Shown: positions 45,901 to 51,563 of the stretch, one piece after another
Position numbering within the stretch: the first letter of the stretch is position 1
Layout: the number at the start of each line of letters is the position of its first letter
Assembly (NCBI GenBank): GCA_037783545.1
Contig: JBBELK010000060.1
Location: 992,001 to 1,056,000, forward strand
Reading direction: 5' to 3'
DNA from: Henricia sp. BOLD:AAB3569
Taxonomy: Eukaryota; Echinodermata; Asteroidea; Spinulosida; Echinasteridae
DNA length: 64,000 nt
Notes under the pieces: model-generated
What the model was told of the DNA's origin: nothing
Database searches by the model: none
What the model saw: only the letters and a program-made list of their open reading frames with translations
Made by a program: the position numbers and the translations under genes

Positions 45901-47051
45901 CCAGCAGTATGTGCTGAAGGAAACAATTTAGACTTTTTGTACATTATTGGGTCATATGGCATAGAGAAAAGCACAAGGCTGTAGTCGAGTCCCCACTTTC
46001 CGTGTCCGAGTCCAGCAAACATCCGAGTCCTCGGCAGGCCGAGTCCTTATTTCAATTTCAAGTGCAAGTGTCATTGATCGTGCCTGTGATCTTTTAGCAG
46101 CTCGTAAGTTTGCTTTTAGGCCGAGAAAAATGTTTCTTTGGGAGGTGAAATACATTTCGAGTGCTTAACATTATTTTAAGCGGTAGAAAAAAATTATTTT
46201 ACATTCTCAGAATTTTATTTCACATGTTCGAAATACTTTCGGTCCCAAAATAAATTACAATAGACACTTCAAATAATTTCCGGCGCCTGTATAATGTAGT
46301 TTTTGTAAAATAGTGTATATTTATTTTTTTCACTGGACTCTGATGGACTCGGCCCAAATCTCCGAGTCCTTACCGCCCGAGTCCGAGTCCGAATCAATGT
46401 CCTTAAAAATCAGGACTCAAGTCCGGACTCGAGTCCTACAGCGTTAAGCACTACATGTACCAGCAAAATTTGAGTCGGTGTTCGTAAAAGATTTCTGAAT
46501 TTTGGTAGACGCTGAACCCATAAAATATCAAATTGAATTGGTATTTACCAATTTCTAGTCAATTGATTAGTCAATGATCAGAACCATTACCATGGCAAAT
46601 GGCGTCACACTCATTTTTGTTGCACAATAGACCTTTATCACGGTGCATCCATCTTTGTCTTGTTCACCCATACGTGTCGGGCACGATCAGTCCGTCTGCG
46701 CGTCCGCACGATAGCGCGTGTATCTCCTGTTGGAATTCTCTGTCCACATTGCGCACTCTTTTGATCGCGCAACGCCTGTGCCATTGTGATGCACACAATG
46801 AACAATTTCAAAACTGACCAAACTACTTTTTTGTAATTCATTTACCGGTATTTTATTTTATTTTTGCAGCCAATCCAGGAGTTACTAAGTTGCCACCCGA
46901 TTCACCAACAGATGATACACAAGATGAGAATGATGATGCAGAAAACGAAGATGAAAATCCTGACCTTGAACAACTTGAGCGCAGTCTCCTGGAGATGCTT
47001 AAAGAAGAAAAGCGCCATCAGGAAGCCAAAGTTAGGGGTCTTAATATGTAA
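21852..47051 (+). CDS. Secreted acidic multi-module protein with thyroglobulin type-1 domain (16 exons, complete, unrecognised)
   Basis: Join 21852-21927, 22238-22284, 22955-22972, 23508-23528, 25934-26047, 26298-26346, 28296-28397, 36285-36386, 36859-37011, 38857-38970, 39860-39979, 40787-40825, 43474-43590, 44105-44354, 45752-45840, 46870-47051. The sum is 1593 nt, that is 530 residues plus TAA, with phases consistent throughout. Order: signal peptide (1 to about 22), acidic linker with micro-exons (26-108), Asp/Glu-rich segment (109-142), five related modules (143-176, 177-227, 228-265, 266-305, 319-357), acidic spacer, thyroglobulin type-1 domain with six Cys (about 390-467), acidic tail with a Lys/Arg-rich end. 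Residues 109-357 come from phase 1-1 exons, so modules could be duplicated without breaking frame. Thyroglobulin type-1 domains often inhibit cysteine proteases or bind ligands, but the repeats match no family I know. Inferred role: secreted matrix, granule or prohormone-like protein. Confidence 0.72.
22238..22284 (+). CDS. Acidic Tg1 protein exon 2
   Basis: Acceptor CATTTCAG ends at 22237, donor GTAAAG at 22285. Encodes ESEAQLSKKHYLSSDK with one dibasic KK. A palindromic MITE starts 12 bases after the exon. Confidence 0.65.
22297..22555. mobile_element. Palindromic MITE with GGGTCATTC ends
   Basis: Left tgggtcattctataaatttg and right 'aaatttatagaatgaccca' are exact inverses; further in, 'ggggtccaa' pairs with 'ttggacccc'. 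About 260 bp, no ORF. Confidence 0.75.
22955..22972 (+). CDS. Acidic Tg1 protein exon 3: 18-nt micro-exon with GC donor
   Basis: Acceptor TTTTCCAG ends at 22954. Six codons, ESLLKK. The donor is AAG|GCAAGT, a GC-AG intron with otherwise perfect consensus. Phase 0 on both sides, so skipping would preserve the frame. Confidence 0.55.
23508..23528 (+). CDS. Acidic Tg1 protein exon 4: 21-nt micro-exon
   Basis: Acceptor AATTACAG ends at 23507, donor GTAGGT at 23529. Seven codons, VQILENE, phase 0-0. Its extent is supported by strong splice sites and by the coil-like sequence that continues into exon 5 (LEGRQLNQVLEDD). Confidence 0.55.
23688..23850 (+). repeat. Dispersed repeat, family R6, copy a
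   Basis: 'aacacgaagagcc', 'gtacacactcagtc' and 'cttgtag(c/t)gca(t/c)gcgtactgcc' recur at 58495-58665 in the same order. Confidence 0.55.
23905..24362. mobile_element. TIR MITE with GGTAATTCCC ends
   Basis: Left 'ggtaattcccaaaattaggg' and the inverse of right 'ctaatttagggaattaacc' match over about 30 bp, including 'ggggtccaaaa'. The unit is about 460 bp in an intron of the acidic Tg1 gene. Confidence 0.65.
24618..25380. mobile_element. Inverted arms flanking a LINE fragment
   Basis: Arms of about 65 bp: 'attacatgtgctgtgagtgt' at the left and its inverse 'acactcacagcacatgtaat' at the right, both continuing into 'gttttaagttgc' and 'actcattttcttgacagta'. The middle holds the LINE relic at 25020-25320. 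Confidence 0.6.
25020..25320 (-). mobile_element. LINE reverse-transcriptase C-terminal fragment
   Basis: Minus-strand peptide YITYIRSTLEYASPVWH, then KIKFVQKRAFRIMLGKKY and CLELTKLQSLTERR. This is the thumb-proximal part of Jockey/CR1-like reverse transcriptases (SxLEYxxPVW...QKRAxRxIxG). It is truncated on both sides. Confidence 0.8.
25600..25920. repeat. Dispersed repeat, family R4, copy b
   Basis: Parallels 7360-7700: 'ttttcccatgggtgttgaaa', 'tttccaaggatatcatcga', 'gcttccacatccaaattgga'. It ends about 15 bases before exon 5 of the acidic Tg1 gene. Confidence 0.6.
25934..26047 (+). CDS. Acidic Tg1 protein exon 5
   Basis: Acceptor CATTGCAG ends at 25933, donor GTAAGA at 26048. 38 codons, phase 0-0: LEGRQLNQVLEDDEPEATQ, then EKKPDEAPSDKEQDLVA. 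Highly charged and probably disordered. Confidence 0.7.
26098..26240 (+). mobile_element. tRNA-derived SINE, family S2, copy b
   Basis: 'gttcagctagaagagcatct', B-box 'gtttgaatccca', tail 'ggtgattaggcacca', colinear with 17288-17425. Confidence 0.6.
26298..26346 (+). CDS. Acidic Tg1 protein exon 6
   Basis: Acceptor ATCCAACAG ends at 26297, donor GTAAGT at 26347. Reads SLLRRVSTEKAGKDAD; SLLRR is a dibasic site. From here on, introns are in phase 1 until the thyroglobulin domain. Confidence 0.65.
26368..26730. mobile_element. TIR MITE with GGGCGTGTTTGTTTC ends
   Basis: Left gggcgtgtttgtttc is the exact inverse of right gaaacaaacacgccc; the arms continue with 'agatccgaatccagatc' against 'gatctgaatctggatcc'. 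It begins 20 bases after exon 6 of the acidic Tg1 gene. Confidence 0.75.
27001..27126. mobile_element. Short palindromic MITE
   Basis: 'ggctgcgttccacttacaca' pairs with 'catgtttggaatgcagcc'. Related sequence ('acgttgccaacgtttgcaac', 'ccatggacaagtgcac') lies at 27425-27562. Confidence 0.55.
27580..27810. mobile_element. Palindromic MITE, family R5
   Basis: 'caggctcggtctagttttcg' pairs with 'cgaaaacttgacctagcctg'; 'atacaaaaacacaatagaaa' pairs with 'caattgtgtttttgtatttt'. Copies: 55060-55280 and a diverged one at 9333-9480. Confidence 0.7.
27892..28275. mobile_element. TIR MITE with GGGTCATTCCA ends
   Basis: Left 'tgggtcattccatgaaaaca' and the inverse of right 'tttttatggaaataccca' match except for a few bases. 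It ends 20 bases before exon 7 of the acidic Tg1 gene. Confidence 0.6.
28296..28397 (+). CDS. Acidic Tg1 protein exon 7
   Basis: Acceptor GTATTCTTTAG ends at 28295. It encodes DPYKKALAQLLDEQIESG and KFEDEPFDDDMLGQQP. The donor GTCCGA at 28398 is weak. Phase 1-1, same length (102 nt) as exon 8, possibly a diverged module. Confidence 0.65.
28712..29265 (+). repeat. Dispersed repeat, family R3, long copy
   Basis: Includes 'tttacgcctaacttgcacaa', 'cgtctcatgagacg', four or five tandem 'ccacttcgccccaaa' units, then the reverse 'ggcgaaatggtttagggcga' and the tail 'gaagtacggagctggttttt'. It parallels 55585-56055. Confidence 0.7.
29484..29541. repeat. (TACATG)n microsatellite, about nine units
   Basis: Perfect hexamer repeat that is its own near-complement (tacatgtacatg), hence open frames on both strands (VHVHVH, CTCTCT, MYMYMY) with no coding value. 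Confidence 0.95.
29612..29715. mobile_element. Half copy of the 35455-35637 MITE
   Basis: 'gcggtatattctcatatcac' and 'ttgttatataaaatgaagc' match one arm of 35455-35637. Confidence 0.5.
30480..31925. repeat. Satellite array of about 80-bp units with higher-order order
   Basis: A core 'cggagattgttttaaaaaag' recurs roughly every 80 bp (30519, 30598, 30680, 30980, 31147, 31290, 31371 and others), joined by 'gttgccgatgtccgcctcgt'. Longer blocks repeat: 30480-30860 resembles 31190-31545, and the segment with 'actggagatccgcagatccg' recurs near 30769, 31452 and 31758. The long minus-strand frames are repeat artefacts. Confidence 0.85.
32086..32245. repeat. C-rich pyrimidine tract (ccctccctaccccctt)n
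   Basis: A strongly strand-asymmetric polypyrimidine run with a roughly 27-bp period in its right half (ccctccctacccccttcccc). Proline-rich open frames there are artefacts. Confidence 0.85.
32706..35200 (-). mobile_element. 5'-truncated, frameshifted non-LTR retrotransposon
   Basis: Minus-strand frame 35200-33872 encodes the C-terminal part of an APE-type endonuclease (RNQIDYILVKNRNMKQ, SDHRPVIMDINL), a charged linker and the first reverse-transcriptase motifs (LTPLQKPGKPRGPLTNLRPI). Frame 33824-32706 continues with LMDMSKAFDTV, GVPQGDCLSPILFTLYLA, the YADD box (PKYADDIGWAAS) and a tail with RRLLRKAINVRWPKK and RRLKWFGHAMRL. A single frameshift near 33905-33915 separates them. The endonuclease N-terminus is missing. 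The clade is uncertain. It sits in the 7.9-kb intron of the acidic Tg1 gene. Confidence 0.9.
35455..35637. mobile_element. Palindromic MITE
   Basis: 'gggtgatatgagaatatacc' pairs with 'ggtatattctcgtatcaccc'; outer 'ttcattttatataa' pairs with 'ttatataatt'. One arm recurs at 29612-29715. Confidence 0.65.
35725..36236. mobile_element. TIR element
   Basis: 'tgtcatctgattggttaaaa' is the inverse of 'ttttaaccaaccagatgaca', and the outer 'tatataccNNatgNgtaga' also pairs with 'tctacacattcggtatata'. About 510 bp, ending 48 bases before exon 8 of the acidic Tg1 gene. Confidence 0.7.
36285..36386 (+). CDS. Acidic Tg1 protein exon 8: repeat module 1
   Basis: Acceptor TGTTGTGCAG ends at 36284, donor GTAGGT at 36387. 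Module core MLDSMSIDDLKKLLSDF followed by DEEKR-G. Phase 1-1. The intron before it is 7.9 kb and carries the satellite and LINE. Confidence 0.72.
36859..37011 (+). CDS. Acidic Tg1 protein exon 9: repeat module 2 with acidic insert
   Basis: Acceptor CCCCTGTGTAG ends at 36858, donor GTAGAT at 37012. A long Asp/Gly/Asn-rich leader (TDGDDGG, NNADDDEDDD) precedes the module core DITVADLKALLDELRGKQQ-G. Phase 1-1. Confidence 0.72.
37080..38245. other. Intron stretch, no exon found
   Basis: Contains an inverted pair 'gagtctcgttttgc'-type at 37315-37330 and 37520-37540 (agcgactctcgttttgcca / gcaaaacgagactcgctgt), so part of it is another degenerate foldback. Nothing else is recognisable. Confidence 0.4.
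38399..38805. mobile_element. Foldback element, family F1, copy a
   Basis: The arms mirror each other around 38600: 'caaatttccaatatacgctc' pairs with 'gagcgcatattggaaatttg', 'gtgtgacaacatgcctt' pairs with 'aaggcatgttgtcacac'. Copies: 45360-45560 (one arm) and 50157-50590. Confidence 0.8.
38857..38970 (+). CDS. Acidic Tg1 protein exon 10: repeat module 3
   Basis: Acceptor GCCTTGTAG ends at 38856, donor GTATAT at 38971. Module core LLDHLSVDDLQTLLAAV followed by RERKR-G. Phase 1-1. It begins about 50 bases after a 400-bp foldback element. Confidence 0.75.
39284..39473. repeat. 27-bp minisatellite, six to seven units
   Basis: Unit 'atgcgttttgtgggttgctt' plus 'tttactc'. Since 27 is a multiple of 3, open frames persist on both strands (RFVGCFLLM and KKQPTKRMS) but there is no splice or start context. 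Confidence 0.9.
39469..39845 (+). mobile_element. tRNA-Leu-derived SINE, family S1, full copy
   Basis: Head gttatggccaagtagtctag with a CTCAAGT anticodon loop (CAA, Leu) and B-box 'gggttcgattcc'. The body has 'ttgagcaaggcacttaatca', 'ccttcggaagggatgtaaag' and 'agatcccagagca'; the tail is five TAAA repeats. It inserted just before exon 11 of the acidic Tg1 gene. Confidence 0.82.
39860..39979 (+). CDS. Acidic Tg1 protein exon 11: repeat module 4
   Basis: Acceptor TTCCACGTAG ends at 39859, donor GTACAT at 39980. Module core LLKHISVDELQRILSAV followed by KTRKK-G. Phase 1-1. A SINE tail of TAAA repeats ends only about 15 bases before this acceptor. Confidence 0.75.
40099..40698. mobile_element. 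TIR element with internal palindromes
   Basis: 'ccttccctgtacacgtccac' / 'catagctgagac' at the left pairs with 'gtcccagctatggcggacat' / 'acagggaagg' at the right; the outer 'tataccatt' pairs with 'aatggtctata'. A second inverted pair 'aaaatcactgaattatgaaa' / 'ttcgtaattcagtgattttc' lies in the middle. Confidence 0.65.
40787..40825 (+). CDS. Acidic Tg1 protein exon 12: 39-nt linker
   Basis: Acceptor TTGATTTTAG ends at 40786, donor GTGAGC at 40826. ELDTEADDGLNNR-G; its start resembles the ELDEDK opening of exon 11, so it may be a truncated module. Phase 1-1. Confidence 0.6.
41055..43290. repeat. Complex repeat block with GATCACCT ends and tandem duplication
   Basis: Left end 'aggtgatcgggccaacagcc', right end 'taacccgatcacct'. 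Inside are two approximately 365-bp units (near 41280 and 41645: 'cttccgtctNgaaaaccacg', 'tgacccttccttctggggtc') and two 492-bp units (41971-42462, 42463-42954) of high similarity. TGACGTCA occurs about nine times. The poly-T run at 41110-41134 is an A-tail on the other strand. Confidence 0.8.
43084..43206. mobile_element. Near-perfect 123-bp palindrome
   Basis: cagcagccgatttcacgaaa reads back exactly as tttcgtgaaatcggctgctg, with 'cgcaattgcgcaagtccact' against 'agtggacttgcgcaattgcg'. A diverged relative starts at 55295 (gcagttgatttcacgaatcc). Likely a small MITE. Confidence 0.82.
43474..43590 (+). CDS. Acidic Tg1 protein exon 13: repeat module 5
   Basis: Acceptor TTACTTGAAG ends at 43473, donor GTACAT at 43591. 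Module core FLAGLSIEDLQTTILAV followed by HRKKQ-G. Phase 1-1. Confidence 0.73.
44105..44354 (+). CDS. Acidic Tg1 protein exon 14: acidic spacer and first part of thyroglobulin type-1 domain
   Basis: Acceptor TTCCATTTCAG ends at 44104, donor GTAAGT at 44355. After AMKEAVGKVANEYLND and an acidic spacer comes the domain: PCAQEK, an IFEQITTARL helix, VPNCNDDGYYAPIQC. The spacing of Cys and the aromatic-x-P-x-Q-C motif are typical of thyroglobulin type-1. Ends in phase 2. Confidence 0.8.
44433..45159. mobile_element. TTAA-flanked TIR element (family T5)
   Basis: TTAA at 44433-44436 and 45156-45159; ends agttgcactgtcc and the inverse of ggacagtgcaact. It contains a C15 run at 44665-44680. The 223-residue frame at 44340-45011 is a by-product of exon 14 reading into it. 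Confidence 0.65.
45360..45560. mobile_element. Foldback family F1, single arm
   Basis: 'aaatacctttgtctggtctc', 'gtgtgacaacatgcctttct', 'caatatacgctcgtaatcgg', matching the left arm of 50157-50590. The second arm is absent. Confidence 0.65.
45752..45840 (+). CDS. Acidic Tg1 protein exon 15: second part of thyroglobulin type-1 domain
   Basis: Acceptor GACATTGTAG ends at 45751, donor GTAAAG at 45841. It supplies CYCVDINGATTGEE and LKCSQED, giving the C-x-C-V signature (Tyr in place of the usual Trp) and the sixth Cys. The phase 2 to phase 1 junction matches exon 14. Confidence 0.8.
45975..46450. mobile_element. Foldback of GAGTCC-rich arms
   Basis: 'ggctgtagtcgagtcc' and 'tccgagtcctcggcNggccg' near 45975-46045 pair with 'ggactcggcc' and 'ggactcgagtcctacagc' near 46330-46445. 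Confidence 0.55.
46870..47051 (+). CDS. Acidic Tg1 protein terminal exon
   Basis: Acceptor TTTTTGCAG ends at 46869. It encodes an Asp/Glu-rich tail (DDTQDENDDAENEDENPD), then a helix LEQLERSLLEMLKEEKRHQE and AKVRGLNM before TAA at 47049-47051. The final helix with its basic end loosely resembles the repeat modules. Confidence 0.75.
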
Positions 47052-47407
47052 AAACAGCTGCCATTAGAAGGGTCACAAAATTAATTTATCACTGAAATCG
47101 AGTGCAAATTAAGTAGAAACCAAGCTAATTAGACACGCTTTTGAGTTCTATGCACCAAACCGCTCGGCCATATGGTACTCCTTATGTGAGTGTTCATCCT
47201 TTGCTTCTTGTTACTGGACTTGTTTTATTTAAGCAACAAAAAAAAGAGATTAAATATGCAACAGTGTTGCGTGCAAATACTGACTTAGGAATACGAAATT
47301 TGCACTTTTTAAGCTGAAATTTTGTACCACCTGGGAGATTTTTGTTAACTCTGTGCTGCACTGACGTACTTTTATGATCAGTCTTTGTTTTGTTTTTTTA
47401 ATCACTG

Positions 47408-47745
47408 TTAAGGCCCGTCTACACGAACCAACATATGTTGGCTAACAAGGTCCAACATCTGTCTGACGATGTCGGACGTCAGAAAGTTGGATGGTGTGGA
47501 CACCACTCCAGACAACATCCAACAAGTTGGTCCATGTTGGAACTATCGCCTGACTTCGTTAGAGCTTGCTGGAGAAACAGGCCAATAGCAGATTAGAACG
47601 CTTATCGCATTAAGGCAGCAAACAACTGCAGACGAGATATGCTGGTTCGTACGGTCGAGCACATCCATGTACCGCCCAACAAGTTTCAACTTCGTGTTGG
47701 TCCTTGTTGACCAACAAATGTTGGCTCGTGTAAACAGGCCTTTAA
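47408..47745. mobile_element. TTAA-flanked TIR MITE (family T6)
   Basis: TTAA at 47408-47411 and 47742-47745; left 'ggcccgtctacacgaaccaa' pairs with right 'tggctcgtgtaaacaggcc'. Many 'ccaacatNtgttgg' palindromes lie inside. 303-512 is an eroded relative. Confidence 0.7.
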
Positions 47746-47947
47746 GTTTTTTGGCAAAATAATTTCCAACTCAGCTTTCCATTTCAGACAGAGCCAACAA
47801 ACATGGCGAGTGCACTTAAGCCCCTATAAAAGTTTGATTTACATTTTCCAGGGCAACCACAAAGCAAATGCCATTTATTCAATATCCTTTTACCGCAGGA
47901 ATTCAACTATCCTGTCATTGCTCTTTGATAAAAGCATTGTGCTCACC

Positions 47948-48452
47948 TAGCCCAGGTTGGACTCCGTACCGCATACTACATACGGGGACGGAGTCCAGTG
48001 TATGAAGTTCCAAAAACAGGGCAAAAGTTTGTGTAACGAATAAATTCAATATTTCTACCTTGTGCTGGAAGCCGGTAATGTGCTAACAAAGTTCCACGTG
48101 TCCTAATCTCTAGGATTGCCGGGTTTAGAAATCCTCTACACAGCACCGAACTGCATAATCCGGAATAAAATGGCGAAGAGTCACGCTAATTAGCTATTAT
48201 ATTTGTGCACAAAAAATCGCAACACATGCGCAGTGCATTTTTTTGTTTTCACCACGTTCGCGCGCGTGTGACTTGCCTAGCAACGGAGATGTGCACGTGA
48301 ATGAAATTGCGTGGCGCGCGCTTATCCAAAGTTGATGATACCGACAGCTTTCCCTGCTCATATTCTGTGCAAGTTTCAGTCCCCCCTATTTAGAGACATC
48401 GTCACCTGGCCGTCACTCATAATGCAATGAAGGCGACGTCCAACCTGGGCTA
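47948..48452. mobile_element. TIR MITE with TAGCCCAGGTTGGAC ends
   Basis: Left tagcccaggttggac is the exact inverse of right gtccaacctgggcta. About 505 bp, no ORF. Confidence 0.7.
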
Positions 48453-49173
48453 TGTGTGCTCACCCAACATGATTATTCCACCCAATTTCGACATGCTGTT
48501 AAAAACAGTACCTTTGTGCAATGATGTATGGTTTTTTACTCAGTGCAGTGCAGGGTTAAGAAATATTTCTTGCTGGTCAAACGTAGTTCTTAACTAGTGC
48601 AAAATAACGTAATTGGGTGTAGGCAAAATTTTCTTTTTAATACAAAGTACCAAAGACCAGTAGTTCTGTTAACTGTAAAAGTTGCATATTTTAGAAGTAC
48701 ATGTACATAGTTTTGTACATAAATTTAAGCAGCCAGCGATATTACTGCCCCGATTCGTATTAATTGTGGCTGTAGTTGTGAAAATAATTAACAGCTTGTT
48801 TAAATGATTATACAAGAACCAAGTTCTTTTCTATTTGTAGCAAATTAAAATGCCAAATTTTAGCTTTGTTTTCTTTAAATTTGAATTTTAAAATTCAAAA
48901 ATTAGAATTGTGTTCATCTATTAAGCATTTTATTCATCTCTCTAGCCCCCCGACTCATAATAAATCTTGGTACAAAATTATAATGTACATTCTTTGGCTT
49001 GAGACTTTCAGTTAGATTTGTTTGCTGCTGAATATTATTAATATCATTTTAATTTAAACATAAGTGACTTTAACACATTTATTTTCTATGATATTGCATC
49101 CTTTAGTATTGTATTAGCCAAACGGTAGTACCAATGGGAGATTTTTTTTTTTTTAAAGTAGAAACAATCTAAC

Positions 49174-49340
49174 GTAGGCCTCCCACTGTGCAATTTTTGC
49201 TATGAATTTCCCACGATCAGTTAAAAGATTTGTTGAGAATACCCAAGACTATAGTCTCTATACACATTGTCGGGTAATCTCAAAAAATCTTACCTAAATG
49301 TGGAAAAATCGTACCAAAAATTGCACAGTGGGATGTCTGC
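49174..49340. mobile_element. Palindromic MITE
   Basis: 'cctcccactgtgcaattttt' pairs with 'aaaaattgcacagtgggatg'; a loop lies near 49250. Confidence 0.65.
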
Positions 49341-49494
49341 TTAACTTGATCATGAATACAAGGAACATAATATTTTGACCATGTGCTTTAAAATTACAAT
49401 AGTACTGGGTATGATCAAACATGTAAATTCAGGTAATTTTAAATGTAAACATAAGGGCGAAGAAATGTACTCCTTGGAAAGACTGTATTCAATT

Positions 49495-49655
49495 CAACAA
49501 GTATAACCGTCCCTGAATCTAACCTTAAACATGATTGGTAAACTATTACAAATAGTTTTATCCCCCTGTGATTGAAGATATGCATGATTTGATTAAAACC
49601 AACCTGAGCAACAACCAGCTCCGTACTTCGTCTAACTTTTGAGAAAACAGTCAAA
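49495..49655 (-). repeat. Tail of dispersed repeat R3, reverse
   Basis: 'aaccagctccgtacttcgtc' and 'attggtaaactattacaaat' are inverse to the ends of 28712-29265 and 55585-56055. Confidence 0.6.
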
Positions 49656-50153
49656 GGATTTGCAAAGCTTTGCTAGATCAAAGGACCTGAAACGTCATGG
49701 TTTGTTTTATACAATACATATTTTTCCATGGCCCTAAGTTGTCTAGTACTCCGAGACGCTTCCATAGATTTGTGCGAGACGAATTCCATGCAATCAGGAC
49801 GAATTAGAATGCATGTTAATTTGAATTATACTGCACAGCAAATGAAATCCATTGGTGACGAAATCATTCTAGGGAATTTGCTTGATATAAGTGCTAACCA
49901 GGAAATCCTATATTATTAACTAAATATCAGAATCTGTGGAGTTTAATACGAAATTCCGTTAGGATTTGATACATTTAACATATTAATAATCTGCTAAAAA
50001 TATCTTATTTCATTTCAGTTGAAAGAGCCAACTCCATAAAAGTTAAAAAATAAGCTGCTTATATGTTGTCACGTGTGCCAATCTACACAATCAATGTAAA
50101 ATATTTACCATTCATTAATTATTTTTTGGCAGTGAATAAGAAATCGCACTTGT

Positions 50154-51203
50154 AACTGGGTCTTTCCACGATAAAGGGGGCATTTTGGCAACACAGACCA
50201 TATTTTCCAGAAAATACCTTTGTCTGGTCTCAAAATAAAAAAATACAATTAAGTTGTTCTGAAGAGATAAACCTAGTCCCAAAAAGGGTTACAAATAGTG
50301 TGACAACATGCCTTTCTAAAAACCCTGTGTACAAATTTCCAATATAACGCTCGTAACCGGGACGGCCTAAAATGTAAAACAAGTGTCCGTCCCGGTTACA
50401 AGCGTATATTGGAAATTTGTACACAGGGTTATTAGAAAGGCATGTTGTCACACTATTTGTAACCCTTTTTGAGCCTAAGTTATCTCTTCCGAACAACTTA
50501 AACTTATTTCTTTTATTTTGAGACCAGACAAAGGTATTTTCTCAAAAATTTGGTCTGTATGTTGCCAAAATGCCCCCTTTACTGCATCCTGAGATATCAG
50601 GGAATTTCCACTCTGCAAAGCGACGTAACAATACCCTGAGGAAACACACGCAAATCTGTGGAGTGAGCCGGCTGTTGTCTTGAGCCAACTCACGACCGAG
50701 TCATTTCGATGTAATTTAATCAATTTGGTCATGTTATGCCGAAAAGAAACGATTTATATACTTTCCAGAAATTGTATTGGGTTCCGTTTCTTATGACTGT
50801 CCCATTCCTACCAAACTTTCAAACAACGATCTTAATTTACTCCGCAGTTTTTAAAATTAATAACAGGGATGCATGCTGACGAATGTAATGGAACGGATTC
50901 CCCAGTATGCTTTAAATAGCAACCAATCGCCGACGCGGACAACAGCCAGCATTACCGAGTACATGTATCACATGCATGCACGGTGTTTACAATCTGCGCA
51001 CGTTACATTTGAATGCCTGCAATCATGCTGCAATGCACTGCCAAGCGTCCTGATTGGTCCAGCAGAGGTGACAAGATTTATGTCGCTAGTCCCACCGCGA
51101 AATGGGGCCTTTTTCAACAGGGCCACTGTACGCAGGAGTTAGGGAGTGCGTTAAAGGGGCACTGTTGCAAGAGGATGCCTTTACTGTGGAAAGACCCAAC
51201 TAC
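50154..51203. mobile_element. TIR element containing foldback F1 copy b
   Basis: Outer ends 'tgggtctttccacgataaag' and the inverse of 'ctttactgtggaaagaccca' pair over about 35 bp. The left 430 bp (50157-50590) is a complete F1 foldback similar to 38399-38805. 50590-51160 is unrelated unique sequence. Confidence 0.65.
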
Positions 51204-51351
51204 ATATTTAAAGAATTTTTGCAGGAATTAACGCCAAAATCAAAACTTTCTTAATTTTCCTAAAAATGTGTACTTCCATTTTGTACTTTGCATAGAGATT
51301 GGCAAGTGACCCTATATCACGTCAGATAAGTACTTTCAGATTGTTAACATT

Positions 51352-51563
51352 CTAAGCATCAGTTGTAGAATGATCAAAACTGACGTCTCCTTCATTGGAT
51401 GAATATGTTACATTATCAAACCCATGTTTTGTGATATCAACATCGACATCCAGCGGTTTCTTTCCCGTGCGTTTTTGCATCAAGAAGTATCCAAGTCCGA
51501 GAGACAGCACAATAACAATAAGTACACCAATGACGATGCCAGCTATAGCGCCACCACCCATAC
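51352..51563 (-). CDS. C-type lectin receptor terminal exon (transmembrane helix and tail)
   Basis: Acceptor TTTTAACAG above 51563. Encodes GGGAIAG, a hydrophobic helix of about 22 residues, a stop-transfer QKRTGKK, an acidic segment DVDVDITKHG, FDNVTYSSNEGDVSF and DHSTTDA, then TAG at 51354-51352. The topology is type I by order relative to the lectin domains. Confidence 0.82.

Larger units (their letters stand above)
47052..51351. other. Intergenic region between two convergent 3' ends
   Basis: It must contain both 3' UTRs. AATAAA-type signals occur (for instance 48040 and 48957 on the plus strand) but none can be assigned. Otherwise it is occupied by MITEs listed separately (47408, 47948, 49174, 50154); 48460-49130 is AT-rich with no recognised feature. 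Confidence 0.5.
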
